Part shown: positions 45,997-54,558 of the stretch, piece by piece
How the letters are laid out: every line of letters starts with the position of its first letter
Position numbering within the stretch: the stretch's first letter is position 1
NCBI GenBank assembly: GCA_964629475.1
Contig: CAZVQW010000001.1
Location: 248,001 to 312,000 of the forward strand
Direction of reading: 5' to 3'
DNA: 64,000 nucleotides
DNA from: SMWD01 sp964629475
GTDB taxonomy: Bacteria; Pseudomonadota; Gammaproteobacteria; Steroidobacterales; GCA-2729495
Program-made: the position numbers and the translations under genes
The notes under the pieces: generated by a model
Databases searched by the model: none
Seen by the model: only the letters and a program-made list of their open reading frames with translations
Told to the model about the DNA's origin: nothing

Positions 45997-46712
45997 TCCG
46001 CCACCACTTCGCGCAATACTCCTTCGTCGAGTTCGAGGGTCCGCGACATTCGAGCTGCTATTTCGTCCGAGTGCGTAACAATCACGAGACTCGTGCCGGT
46101 CTCCTCATTCAATTCCAGCATCAGGTCCAGGGTTTGCAGCCCCGTGCGGTGATCGAGGTTACCGGTTGGCTCATCGGCCAATACTACGGCCGGTTCGGTC
46201 ACGAGTGCGCGCGCGACGGCAACCCGCTGACGCTCACCGCCCGATAATTCTCCGGGCCGGTGCTGCAACCTGTCGCCAAGACCTACCCGCTCAAGCAGTT
46301 TTTCTGCTCGTGCATGAACCTCCGTGATCGAATCGCGACGAAGCAACAACGGCATCGCGACATTTTCGACTGCCGTGAACTCCGGTAACAGATGATGAAA
46401 CTGATAGACAAAACCCAGCGAACGGTTCCTGAGTTGCCCACGCTCGGCATTGTTCAGGTCCGCAAGATCCTGACCGAAGACCATGACCTGCCCGGCTGTT
46501 GGCTTGTCGAGACCGCCCAGCAGTTGCAGCAAAGTCGTTTTGCCGGACCCCGAAGCACCGATGATCGCCAGCTTCTCGCCGGGACTGACCGACAGCTCAA
46601 TACCATTCAGAACCTGCAACCGGCGGCCACCCTCATCGAAGCGCTTGATCAGTCCATGGCAATAAAGCGGCAGTTCCGCCACGTTCGCACCCTGGGGTGT
46701 CGGTGAATTCAT
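45993..46712 (-). CDS. lolD: Lipoprotein-releasing system ATP-binding protein LolD
   Basis: ATPase of the inner-membrane LolCDE complex that extracts outer-membrane lipoproteins. It has 239 residues. Walker A is GASGSGKTTLLQLLGGLD, the LolD segment LRNRSLGFVYQFHHLLPEFTAVENVAMP is diagnostic, the signature is LSGGERQRVAVARAL, and Walker B is VVLADEPTGNLD. It is the third gene after two LolC/E membrane subunits, with 56 bp of spacing. Confidence 0.96.
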   Translation of the reverse strand: MNSPTPQGANVAELPLYCHGLIKRFDEGGRRLQVLNGIELSVSPGEKLAIIGASGSGKTTLLQLLGGLDKPTAGQVMVFGQDLADLNNAERGQLRNRSLGFVYQFHHLLPEFTAVENVAMPLLLRRDSITEVHARAEKLLERVGLGDRLQHRPGELSGGERQRVAVARALVTEPAVVLADEPTGNLDHRTGLQTLDLMLELNEETGTSLVIVTHSDEIAARMSRTLELDEGVLREVVAD

Positions 46713-46768
46713 CTATTCATAACCTTATTCGTTTGTGCCTTGATCTATCTGCATTGGTTATTCCCCGG

Positions 46769-48019
46769 TCACTCATGCCGCAAAGCCTCTGCAGGTGCCG
46801 CAACTGCACCACGCCAGGCCGGATAAATTGTAGAGGCAAAAGCGAGTAACACGGCAATCCCGGCAACCTGCATGACATCGCCGGACCGTAGCCGGCTCGG
46901 AAAATCGCTGATGAAATAGATATCCGGCGCGAGAAAACGGAAACCCATCAGGCGCTCGATACCGGCCACTATCCAGTCCAGATTCAGTGCGACACCAACG
47001 CCAAGCACAACGCCAAATAATGTACCGATGATGCCGATCAACCCACCCTGAGTCATAAAAATACCCAGAACCCCGGCCGGGGATGCGCCAAGCGTACGCA
47101 GGATAGCGATCTCGCCGCGCTTCTCACGCACGACCATGACGAGAGTCGAGACGATATTGAACGCCGCGACTGCAACCACCAGCAGCAGCATAATAAAAAT
47201 AATCGACTTGGTCAGCTGGATCGAGCGGAAAAAATTCGCATGCTGACGCGTCCAGTCCGTGATGAACACATCACGTCCCAACGACTCGGCAATCGCCCGA
47301 ACAGTGACCGGTGCACGCAACGGATCAGCGACCGCAAGGCGTATCCCGGAAACGGCATCACCGAGGCGAAACAGACGTGCCGCATCTTCGACATTAATGT
47401 AGATGAGCCCGCGATCATATTCATACATACCGGCCGAAAAGATCCCGCTGACCTCGAAGCGCCGCATGCGCGGCGCAAGCCCGGCGGGCGTCACAACACC
47501 CTGAGAAATCATCAGGATTAACTTGTCGCCAATGCCGGCGCCGAGCATGTCGGCCAGTTCCTGGCCAATGACCACACGGAATGCCCCCGGCTCAAGCGAC
47601 TCGAGGCTGCCGTGATGCATGAGCTCGCCGATTCCCGAGGTACGCAATTCTGCTTCGGGATCAATGCCGCGAACCTCTACGCCCTTGATTTCAGCATCAC
47701 CGACGAGCATCCCCTGCCCGCTGATAAAACGAGCGACCGCGACCGTTTCCGGATGTGCTGCCACGATATCCTCGATCAGCGGCCATTCCTCGAGCGTGCC
47801 GTCAATGCCGGTAATGGCGGCGTGTGCGACAATCTTCAGGATCTTGTCGCGGACCTCATACTCGAAACCGTTCATGACCGACAACACAACAATCAGCACC
47901 GCAACGGCAATCCCGATCCCGGCGACCGAAATCAGCGAAATAAACGATATAAACCGATTCTTGCTTCTTGCCCGCAGGTAACGCAGTGCAATGGCCAGCT
48001 CGACAGGCTTTAGCATCAA
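46769..48019 (-). CDS. LolC/LolE family lipoprotein-releasing permease (copy 2)
   Basis: Transmembrane subunit of the lipoprotein exporter. It has 416 residues: one N-terminal helix with ISLISVAGIGIAVAVLIVVLSVMNGFEYEVRDKIL, a long periplasmic domain, and three C-terminal helices of the FtsX/MacB fold (IFIMLLLVVAVAAFNIVSTLVMVVREKRGEIAILRTLGASP). The C-terminal half (RFLAPDIYFISDFPSRLRSGDV) looks LolE-like. It starts 10 bp after the first copy ends, and lolD follows. Confidence 0.92.
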   Translation of the reverse strand: MMLKPVELAIALRYLRARSKNRFISFISLISVAGIGIAVAVLIVVLSVMNGFEYEVRDKILKIVAHAAITGIDGTLEEWPLIEDIVAAHPETVAVARFISGQGMLVGDAEIKGVEVRGIDPEAELRTSGIGELMHHGSLESLEPGAFRVVIGQELADMLGAGIGDKLILMISQGVVTPAGLAPRMRRFEVSGIFSAGMYEYDRGLIYINVEDAARLFRLGDAVSGIRLAVADPLRAPVTVRAIAESLGRDVFITDWTRQHANFFRSIQLTKSIIFIMLLLVVAVAAFNIVSTLVMVVREKRGEIAILRTLGASPAGVLGIFMTQGGLIGIIGTLFGVVLGVGVALNLDWIVAGIERLMGFRFLAPDIYFISDFPSRLRSGDVMQVAGIAVLLAFASTIYPAWRGAVAAPAEALRHE

Positions 48020-48028
48020 CCCAATCCT

Positions 48029-49294
48029 CTACTCATACCGCAACACTTCGGCCGGTGCGATGCCGGCGGCCCGCAGGGCCGGGTAAACGGTTGCCAGGGC
48101 CGTCATCATCAGGGCCACGACAGATATCCAGACCACATCACTGGTATGCAGGTCCGCAGGTAACGATGTCAGGTAATAGACATCGGCGGGCATGAACTGA
48201 AAACCGAACAACTGCTCGAGCCGCGGTGCGAGTTGATCAACATTCATCGCCATCGCAATGCCAAGTCCGACGCCAATGAGGACTCCGATCCAGCCGACGG
48301 CAATACCCTGTACGGCGAATATCTGTACGATCGTGCGCCGCGAATAGCCCAGTGTGCGGAGGATAGCGATTCCCGACCGCTTGTCCGTCACCACCATGAC
48401 GAGGGTCGCCACAATATTGAATACTGCCACGCCGACGATCAATGACAACAACAGTGTCATCATGATTTTCTCGATGCGCACGGCACGGAAATAAGTCGCA
48501 TTATCCTGAGTCCAGTCGCGCACCTCGGTGTCGATTCTGGATCTCTGTGCCCAATTGTGAATCCATGACCTGACGACGGTCGGTGCGGAAAAAATATCGG
48601 AGGTTTTGATCCGCAAGCCGACGGTCGGCGTATCGAGCCCCGCCATGACACGAGCATCGTCGAGATGCACGAGTGCCCGGACACTGTCATGATCGCGCAG
48701 ACCGAGCTCGAAAATACCAACGATCCTGAATCGTCGCAGCTCGGTATCGAGGCCGGCGCCCGCCTTCTTGCGCGGCACCATGACCGTCAGCGAATCGCCC
48801 TGATACAAGCCCAGTTTCAAGGCCAGCGCCCGGCCGAGAATGATAGCGTTGCCCCCGGGCACCAGATCGTCCAGCGTACCGACACGCATATGCCGACCGA
48901 CCTCCGAAATATCCTTCTCATAACCGGGCTCGACCCCGGTCAGCAAGGCTCCGGACAGGTTTCGGCCGTTCGCCAGCATCGCCTCGAGTTCGACGAACGG
49001 TGCCGCCGCTGCAATTTCAGGGTCTTCCATCAGCGCATTGCGCATCTCCACCCAGGGTAACGGCGTCTCCTGCGGACTAATCGATGCGTGCCCGGCCAAA
49101 CTCAACAGCCGCGATCGCAGTTCGTTTTCGAATCCATTCATAACCGACAACACGACGATCAGCGCTGCAACACCAAGCGCGACGCCGATGACCGAGGCCA
49201 TACTGACGAATGACGCAAAGCCGTTACTCCGCTGCGTGCGCAGGTAACGCAGACCGACGAATACGGAAACCGGGCGCATCATATCGACAGACAC
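48029..49294 (-). CDS. LolC/LolE family lipoprotein-releasing permease (copy 1)
   Basis: 421 residues, same topology as copy 2. Segments are VGLRYLRTQRSNGFASFVSMASVIGVALGVAALIVVLSVMNGFENELRSRLL, then a periplasmic domain, then MTLLLSLIVGVAVFNIVATLVMVVTDKRSGIAILRTLGYS and VQGIAVGWIGVLIGVGLGIAMA. DVYYLTSLPADLHTSDVVW resembles LolE. Both paralogues look LolE/LolF-like rather than a clear C/E pair, so I assign neither symbol. It is first in the cluster. Confidence 0.92.
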   Translation of the reverse strand: MSVDMMRPVSVFVGLRYLRTQRSNGFASFVSMASVIGVALGVAALIVVLSVMNGFENELRSRLLSLAGHASISPQETPLPWVEMRNALMEDPEIAAAAPFVELEAMLANGRNLSGALLTGVEPGYEKDISEVGRHMRVGTLDDLVPGGNAIILGRALALKLGLYQGDSLTVMVPRKKAGAGLDTELRRFRIVGIFELGLRDHDSVRALVHLDDARVMAGLDTPTVGLRIKTSDIFSAPTVVRSWIHNWAQRSRIDTEVRDWTQDNATYFRAVRIEKIMMTLLLSLIVGVAVFNIVATLVMVVTDKRSGIAILRTLGYSRRTIVQIFAVQGIAVGWIGVLIGVGLGIAMAMNVDQLAPRLEQLFGFQFMPADVYYLTSLPADLHTSDVVWISVVALMMTALATVYPALRAAGIAPAEVLRYE

Positions 49295-49415
49295 CTGATA
49301 TAAGCAGGCGCAGCGGGCAGATACACCATTTGTATGGGCGTGTCCATAGACCGTGTTGTTTCTCTAAAAACCGGGACGGGTTAATATTTACCGCAGTATA
49401 CCTTGGGAGACAGAC

Positions 49416-49700
49416 ATGATTCGGCAGAAATACCTCGCATTACTCACCATAGCCATGCTGAGTGCGGTATCAGCTGTATGTGCAGAATCACTGATCATCG
49501 AGAACATCGACAAGTCCAGTGCGGCACTGACGGAAAGACCGAAACGTGGCATGAGCATGGACACCGTCGAATCGAAGTGGGGCCAACCAGCTGCCAAACA
49601 CGGCGCCGTCGGCGACCCGCCGATTGCTCGCTGGGAATACCAGGAGTTTGTCATCTACTTCGAATACAGCCACGTCATTCACGCCGTCACAAAACGCTGA
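49416..49700 (+). CDS. Small exported protein, conserved, function unknown
   Basis: 94 residues. The N-terminal signal is clear (LALLTIAMLSAVSAVCA) with cleavage after about residue 23. The mature part contains RGMSMDTVESKWGQPAAKHGAVGDPPIARWEYQEFVIYFEYSHVIHAV. The G-x-S...V...G-P pattern and WEY-F-VYFE resemble the SmpA/OmlA-like fold that reads out short outer-membrane-linked domains. A GGGAG ribosome-binding site stands 6 nt before the ATG. It is divergent from the Lol cluster and convergent with the methyltransferase. I cannot assign a role. Confidence 0.75.
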   Translation: MIRQKYLALLTIAMLSAVSAVCAESLIIENIDKSSAALTERPKRGMSMDTVESKWGQPAAKHGAVGDPPIARWEYQEFVIYFEYSHVIHAVTKR

Positions 49701-49709
49701 ATCAATTTT

Positions 49710-50360
49710 CTATGGACTGTTCGGGCTCCCCCCGGCATTGACGAGCTTCTTTGCCACAACAAACACTGGCTTGTTCCTGTCCAGCTGCCATTGGCAGTCA
49801 ATCTTAAAACCGGCTTTGGTCAGGCTCTCTTCGAATTCCCTGATGGTAAATATTTTGACCAGCGGGAATAAACCAAAGAATCTTCCAATTGGTGCAGCAA
49901 TTCTAAATAAAATCGTCATATCTCCAAGACACGCCGTACTAGTAACAAACACACCACCTGGCTTGAGTGCCCTATACACCAGGCTGATTACCTCTTCCCA
50001 ATTTTCCAAAAGGTGCAAAATGTTGTGCCCCAATACAACATCAAAGGCTTGATCGGGCACGCTATAGTCTTCGATGGCGGAGTGTTTGAATGTTATGTTG
50101 CTGATTTGCTCCGCATCAGCTTTGCCTTGGGCGATCTCAACCATTTTCGATGACATGTCAATCGCTACAATGTGTTTTACACAAGGTGCCAGAATAATGG
50201 CTGTCGACCCTGTTCCGCAGCCAAACTCCATTACCTCCGAGTCTGAATGCAGGTAATCTCGTGTTACTTGCAACTTCTTTTGATAAGCCGCTTCATTGGA
50301 AACGGGCCGTTTCGAATAACGCTCCGCAATCTTGTCCCAGAATTTTTCTGATCGATCCAT
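49710..50360 (-). CDS. Class I SAM-dependent methyltransferase
   Basis: 216 residues. Motif I is SEVMEFGCGTGSTAIIL, the acidic strand-2 loop is VKHIVAIDMSSKMVEIAQ, and post I is VLGHNILHLLENWEEVISLVYRALKPGGVFV, as in ubiquinone/menaquinone-type or tellurite-resistance-type small methyltransferases. The substrate is unknown. It starts the AT-richer accessory stretch 49.7-56.2 kb and may be the first cassette gene, although I did not see a clear attC-like palindrome immediately next to it. Confidence 0.85.
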   Translation of the reverse strand: MDRSEKFWDKIAERYSKRPVSNEAAYQKKLQVTRDYLHSDSEVMEFGCGTGSTAIILAPCVKHIVAIDMSSKMVEIAQGKADAEQISNITFKHSAIEDYSVPDQAFDVVLGHNILHLLENWEEVISLVYRALKPGGVFVTSTACLGDMTILFRIAAPIGRFFGLFPLVKIFTIREFEESLTKAGFKIDCQWQLDRNKPVFVVAKKLVNAGGSPNSP

Positions 50361-50513
50361 AATCACATAAGGCCCGTGGCGACGGCATAATCTGGCGCCA
50401 CTTTAGTAGACGGTATTTAACTGTATTGCTGAAGAGGTGCAAGATCAGCATCGAATTCGCATAGCGGGTTTGGCGCCCGTCTGCTTCAACTGATCAGGCG
50501 GCAAACTCAGTCA

Positions 50514-50753
50514 TTAACCTTTTAGCTTTGATGCCCAAATAGCCAACCGATGCCTAATTGCTTCCTGGGATACTTGCTCTTCAGGAAGCGGCTTGATCAA
50601 CTTGTCATGGACAAGCAGACGATAAATATATTCCAGCTTTTCACTCGCGGAATCGGTTGGCTCAAACTCAACGGCACCACGTTTCTCACCATATGCAACG
50701 CCGACAGCTATCGCTTTCTTAACTAATTCTTTTTCGTTCTTCAGTTTTTTCAT
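50514..50753 (-). CDS. DUF5062-like small protein
   Basis: 79 residues: MKKLKNEKELVKKAIAVG, a middle stretch EFEPTDSASEKLEYIYRLLVHDKLIKPLPEEQ and a charged C-terminus. LLVHDKLI.PLPE resembles the DUF5062 family of gammaproteobacteria, which is uncharacterised; I rely on pattern memory only. No signal or membrane segment. It lies in the accessory region between the methyltransferase and the GFA gene. Confidence 0.65.
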   Translation of the reverse strand: MKKLKNEKELVKKAIAVGVAYGEKRGAVEFEPTDSASEKLEYIYRLLVHDKLIKPLPEEQVSQEAIRHRLAIWASKLKG

Positions 50754-50909
50754 TTGGATTCAGGCAATCATTAAAAAATAATCTGCAATCTGGCGTGTGT
50801 AACAGCAGTGTTGGCTAGTGTCGCGGTCAGTGCTATTTGAACCGCCCCTTTAATATAAATACCACCCCTTTCTTGGTGGTCATAATTTAGGCTCAGATAG
50901 ATGCCTGCA

Positions 50910-51323
50910 CTAGACCTCCGGTTGCGTCTCGTGCTGAGGAAGACCGTCATCGATATTGACCCAAGGCTGCTTCGCTGACGTAAAAATATGCATTTCCGGG
51001 GTAACCCATCTGGCGTCATCGAGACTGCCGGCCTTTAAAAAAATATATTCGGGGTCGGAATTGCACTCAAGATAAACACCAGAGCCGCAGTGGCTACAGG
51101 CCCAGCGATGCACTTCACCACCAGATTCTCCAATTACTGTGTATGAAGTCTTCGAGCCATCAATCTCGAACGCTTCCTTATCTATCATCAGTTCGACCGA
51201 GAATGGTCCGCCAGTCGTTTTCTGGCAATCGTGACAGTGACAGTAAAATGTGAAATCCGGTTTCTTATTGCAGGTATATCGCAGTTGGCCGCAATGACAA
51301 CCGCCATCGTATTTGTCGGTCAT
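50910..51323 (-). CDS. GFA family protein (Mss4-like zinc fold)
   Basis: 137 residues from MTDKYDGG. The zinc-binding cysteines of the GFA/CENP-V fold are visible: GGCHCGQLRYTC, FYCHCHDCQKTTGGPFS and WACSHCGSGVYLE. Proteins of this group are annotated as glutathione-dependent formaldehyde-activating enzymes, but most members have no proven activity. The start at 51323 was chosen over the upstream 51341 ATG because the family begins here. An attC-like palindrome lies just upstream (51345-51426). Confidence 0.88.
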   Translation of the reverse strand: MTDKYDGGCHCGQLRYTCNKKPDFTFYCHCHDCQKTTGGPFSVELMIDKEAFEIDGSKTSYTVIGESGGEVHRWACSHCGSGVYLECNSDPEYIFLKAGSLDDARWVTPEMHIFTSAKQPWVNIDDGLPQHETQPEV

Positions 51324-51344
51324 ATCGTTATCTCCACACAAAAC

Positions 51345-51426
51345 ATCTAACGTTGCAAATAACCGGCGGTAAAAAGCAGAGCGCAGCGGTGCTTTTTACC
51401 GTCCGAGCGCATTTGCCTTGTTAGGT
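51345..51426. other. attC-like recombination site (site A)
   Basis: The ends are ATCTAAC (fits RYYYAAC) and GTTAGGT (fits GTTRRRY), 82 bp apart. Inside are GCAAAT facing ATTTGC and a central stem CGGTAAAAAGCA facing TGCTTTTTACCG. The nested arms and consensus ends are those of an integron attC site. Symmetric ends leave its orientation undecided. Confidence 0.75.
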
Positions 51427-51561
51427 TTGACACATGACAGTTAACCACTTTGATTACTCATCCAGACTAATAAGGTAGGTATGACTTACATTGCTCATAG
51501 GACAGGATATGATCATCGGCGGATACTGCTACTCCCTGTTTGTTGAGACGTGACCCTACCA

Positions 51562-51957
51562 TTACACAACCTTTTTACCTAGGTACTTAAGTTCAAAGAG
51601 GTACTGGTTAGATACGGGATTTAATGTAAAAGTCACATTACATGTGACTGTTTGACTAATTTTGGTACTAATATCACCTCTTGAAACTCTTGCGACCATT
51701 TGAATGGTAACTTCTTCTCCACGAATAAACGTGGTTGTTCGTGGCTCTTTTTCATCGCTCCCAATGTTTACTTCAGCAAACTCAACATCATTACATTTTT
51801 CTCTATCCCTAATCACATTCACGAAGTTGTGATGGGATGGCGCATCAAAACTAAAGCCAGCAACTATGGTATCTCCAGATGTAGGGCGCTCGTATATAGT
51901 CATACATGAATTTAACCCTATACATACAGCTATTAATGAGATTATTTTCTTTATCAT
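51562..51957 (-). CDS. Small hypothetical lipoprotein
   Basis: 131 residues. The N-terminus MIKKIISLIAVCIGLNSCMTIYE is a short lipoprotein signal with a lipobox (LNSC) near residue 18. The mature part is largely beta-type (EVTIQMVARVSRGD, TVTCNVTFTLNP). I do not recognise the family. Codon use is AT-rich compared with the core genes. It is flanked by attC-like palindromes, as cassette genes are. Confidence 0.65.
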   Translation of the reverse strand: MIKKIISLIAVCIGLNSCMTIYERPTSGDTIVAGFSFDAPSHHNFVNVIRDREKCNDVEFAEVNIGSDEKEPRTTTFIRGEEVTIQMVARVSRGDISTKISQTVTCNVTFTLNPVSNQYLFELKYLGKKVV

Positions 51958-51986
51958 TTACTTATCCTTGTCGTAATTTGTTTGAA

Positions 51987-52079
51987 GCCTAACGCCCACG
52001 AAAGGGGCGTTTGACGCGACGGGCATTTTGCGGCAGCAAAACGGCTGGCGGGTCAAACGTCCTTTGCCTGTGCTTATGT
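51987..52079. other. attC-like palindrome (site B)
   Basis: Begins GCCTAACGCCCACGAAAGG and folds into nested arms: CGTTTGAC facing GTCAAACG, and GCATTTTGC facing GCAAAACG. The far end reads GCTTATG rather than GTTATG, so one core is degenerate. The opening word TAACGCCCA recurs at sites C and E. Confidence 0.55.
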
Positions 52080-52209
52080 GCCGGCAGCATCTGTGACCCT
52101 TGGAAATGCGTCTAAATACCCGATATCGCGACTATATAGATTGAATCTGCAAGGCGAGGCTCTAAACTGTGATCAAATACCATTGAGAATATGTCGGATA
52201 TGACATATT

Positions 52210-52560
52210 ATGGCAACCAATATGATTGCAAATGACAAGCCACTTGCCTGGCTACATGGCGAGGTGAAGACACCGCCATTTTCCCCAGAGGCAAGGCTTG
52301 AAACGGGATATTTACTACGACGCCTACAAAAGGGTGAAAAAATCCCATTACCTCATTCGCGACCCATGCCCTCAATTGGACGGCGATGTCATGAGCTACG
52401 TATTAATGACCAGGATGTTACCTGGAGAATTGTTTATCGAACAGACTCGGACGCCATCGTGATACTTTAGGTATTTGAGAAGAAAACGAGCCGTACACCA
52501 AAAAAGGTGATTGATACCTGCAAGGTGCGAATCAAGGACTATGACAATGCAACAAAGTAA
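52210..52560 (+). pseudogene. HigB/Gp49-type toxin gene interrupted by an amber codon
   Basis: Encodes a RelE-superfamily phage-derived Gp49-like toxin (an mRNA interferase type). The reading begins MATNMIANDKPLAWLHGEVKTPPFSPEARLE and runs through ELRINDQDVTWRIVYRTDSDAIVIL to TAG at 52468-52470. The same frame continues beyond the TAG as VFEKKTSRTPKKVIDTCKV... and stops at 52560, which is the usual C-terminus of this family. So a GAG-to-TAG-like change truncates the last 30 residues. The antitoxin start overlaps the original end of the gene, as in intact modules. Confidence 0.8.
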
Positions 52561-52870
52561 ACGCAAAGCGCTAAAAGCAAAGGGCTGGAAATTCGGGACT
52601 GCGGCTGAGTTTCTCGATTTATCTGATGTAGAAGTAGCTGTTATAGAACTCAAATTGACCTTAGGCAACGCCCTTAAAGCCCGACGCCAAAAAAAGCGTT
52701 TTACCCAAGCAGCCTTTGCGAAGGCAATATCTTCGAGTCAATCTCGAGTCGCTAAAATGGAAGCTGGCGATCCAAGCGTATCCTTAGATCTGCTGGTTAA
52801 ATCGATGCTTACTCTCGGGGCGTCACGACGAGAGGTAGCAAATGTGATTGGCCGAGGAAATACATCGTAG
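52547..52870 (+). CDS. XRE-type antitoxin (HigA-like)
   Basis: 107 residues from MQQSKRKALKAKGWKFGTAAEFLDLS. The helix-turn-helix region is FTQAAFAKAISSSQSRVAKMEAGDPSVSLDLLVKSML. The N-terminal part is typical of antitoxins paired with Gp49-like toxins. An alternative ATG lies two codons upstream. It should repress its own operon; no operator was identified. Its stop is followed within 6 bp by attC-like site C, an arrangement usual for cassette genes. Confidence 0.88.
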   Translation: MQQSKRKALKAKGWKFGTAAEFLDLSDVEVAVIELKLTLGNALKARRQKKRFTQAAFAKAISSSQSRVAKMEAGDPSVSLDLLVKSMLTLGASRREVANVIGRGNTS

Positions 52871-52875
52871 TAGGC

Positions 52876-52956
52876 ACATAACGCCCACGAAAGCGGCTGG
52901 CGGTACGCCGGTCCGGCACTTGCGCAGCAAGTGCGCACTTCTCTTGCTGGTTACTG
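52876..52956. other. attC-like palindrome (site C)
   Basis: Opens ACATAACGCCCACGAAAGC and ends GTTACTG. The perfect central stem GCACTTGC-gca-GCAAGTGC and a CGGTACGCCGG outer part give a cruciform outline. It follows the antitoxin stop codon by a few bases. Confidence 0.6.
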
Positions 52957-53138
52957 GGCAAACTGGCCTCCAATCTCAAATAATTAACAGGTTCGGGCAG
53001 TTTGGACGGGGGCAACTCTGAATTTCTTCCTTCCACTATGCCGCAAAATGAAACCTCGAAACAAACTGGCTCACAGGATTTTTCGAGGCGTAACAATATT
53101 TTGGTGTAGCGATTTGCTACGTGTTCTTTTGCATAAAT

Positions 53139-53618
53139 CTAATTTGAGCGTGATTTATTAAAAAACGAACTAAGTGTAGATTTTTCATTATCAGAAATGG
53201 TTAGTTCTCTTATACTTACTACATCATTAGCAGTGAACTGTGAATTCTCTGAAATACTGTTTTTCCTGTATATAACTTTCAAACCTTCGCAAAATAATCC
53301 ATTTTTTACCTTGACATTTTTAATTTCACACCAGGCATAAAAGCTCTCATTTACAGGCATCGTTTTATCCAGAATACCTTTATCCGTCACTTCAACGTGT
53401 GCACGTTTAATATAGATAAGGTAAAAATCATAAATAAATTTCAGGAAAGACAATATTAAAAGCAAATATATGCCGAAACTTACGTCTCTAAGGTATTGGT
53501 TGGAAGAAAAATCCAGATACTCACTTAGCCAGTTAAAGGCTAACAATAACAATACACCTGCGCCTAATGGCATCAACGCTAGCTTAATGGATTTTCTAAT
53601 AATCAAAAATTCCACCAT
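53139..53618 (-). CDS. Hypothetical membrane protein
   Basis: 159 residues with two N-terminal membrane helices (LALMPLGAGVLLLLAFNWL and FGIYLLLILSFLKFIYDFYLIYI) and a C-terminal soluble domain (HVEVTDKGILDKTMPVNESFYAWCEIKNVKVKNGLFCEGLKVIYRK) that looks like a PH-type beta domain. I do not recognise the family. Base composition is strongly AT-rich, unlike the core genes, which suggests transfer. It lies in the cassette-like region. Confidence 0.65.
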   Translation of the reverse strand: MVEFLIIRKSIKLALMPLGAGVLLLLAFNWLSEYLDFSSNQYLRDVSFGIYLLLILSFLKFIYDFYLIYIKRAHVEVTDKGILDKTMPVNESFYAWCEIKNVKVKNGLFCEGLKVIYRKNSISENSQFTANDVVSIRELTISDNEKSTLSSFFNKSRSN

Positions 53619-54169
53619 ATTTCTAAGTTTAGGTCATAATGTCTATAACAAAATCCGCTGATAAGCGCCCGAAAAACACTCAACGGTTTTCCAATTGATT
53701 GCTTATGCTACAGGCAACCCCGCCTCTATACACAAACTGAAATAACTCGCTGCAAGTATAAATCGCGAATCTACTAAGCGATAGTTTTTGGTTTCAAGCA
53801 ACAAATGCGATGATTTATTGTGAGAATTATCAGTTGCTCCCATCTCGCTCTATTAGGTACTTTTCGTCAGCTTTCATCATTAGATTCCAGATTGTATTCA
53901 CATGAAGTGAATTCTTGGTTCTCGATTCAGTAAGCCAGAATACTATCAATCTAGCTATGACAGTAACTGCGCCAGAAATCCCCTGATAGCAGGAAGGGAA
54001 TACAGAGACCAACAAACATAACCGCACCAGCAAAGGAGAAAGCGGACAGTCTAATCATTCTTCTTCACTCGAAAATCTAAAAATGACCTTAAATTGAATG
54101 CAGATCATCCGAATTTGTAGCGACCGCGAAGAATCGATGACAATAGTTCGGCTAAGCTGTGACGTCAGG
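53619..54169. other. AT-rich stretch without a confirmed gene
   Basis: No family-supported gene. On the minus strand a short reading from ATG at 54058 (MIRLSAFSFAGAVMFVGLC..., hydrophobic) is closed at 53951. An overlapping frame (53830-54033) continues with ISGAVTVIARLIVFWLTE and ends IERDGSN. Together they could be one small two-helix membrane protein broken by a frameshift, but this is tentative. Confidence 0.3.
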
Positions 54170-54262
54170 CCCTGTAAAGCCTGTGACAGCGGCGGACAAA
54201 GCGCGTAGCGGTTTGGCCGCCCGGCGCAGCTTGCTGCGCGTACTGATCACACTAGTTATATG
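54170..54262. other. attC-like palindrome (site D)
   Basis: On the minus strand it opens ATATAAC, which overlaps the stop codon of the toxin gene. It contains GCGCAGC-aa-GCTGCGC and GGCGGCCAAA facing TTTGTCCGCC. The outer arms TGTGATCAG and CTGTCACA also pair. The far end (GCTTTACA) departs from GTTRRRY. Confidence 0.5.
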
Positions 54263-54558
54263 CCCGTTCTTGACTGCCAGCGCGTAGGGTCCTGCATGTC
54301 CGCAACGATAGCGATAACGAACGCTGTATTTGTTTCGAACGCATAGAAAATGCCATAAGGGAATACACGGGTTAGGGCACGTCGAATACCCGGAAGAACC
54401 TCCTGATACATTTCAGGACGTTCTGAGATCAGCGCAAGTACACGATCTACCTCACTTAGAAATCGACTGCCAAGTCCCGTGACCGTAGACTCGTAATAGT
54501 CATACGCTGCGGCCGCATCTTGTTCCGCAAGCGGTTTGACTACAACAGAACAGCTCAT
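54256..54558 (-). CDS. RelE/ParE-type toxin
   Basis: 100 residues. Typical segments are VVVKPLAEQDAAAAYDYYE near the N-terminus, SRFLSEVDRVLALISERPEMYQEV in the middle and RRALTRVFPYGIFYAFETNTAFVIAIVADMQDPTRW at the end, where RVFPYGI.Y and H/R-type residues belong to the fold. Whether the target is gyrase (ParE) or ribosomal mRNA (RelE) is not determinable here. Start overlaps the antitoxin stop by 4 bp. Confidence 0.9.
   Translation of the reverse strand: MSCSVVVKPLAEQDAAAAYDYYESTVTGLGSRFLSEVDRVLALISERPEMYQEVLPGIRRALTRVFPYGIFYAFETNTAFVIAIVADMQDPTRWQSRTGI

Noticed and set aside
50754..50909. Small hairpins (ACCACC/GGTGGT, GCGGT/ACCGC) between the DUF5062-like gene and the GFA gene as a further attC site
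   Set aside because: No RYYYAAC or GTTRRRY ends at matching distance; too weak to call.
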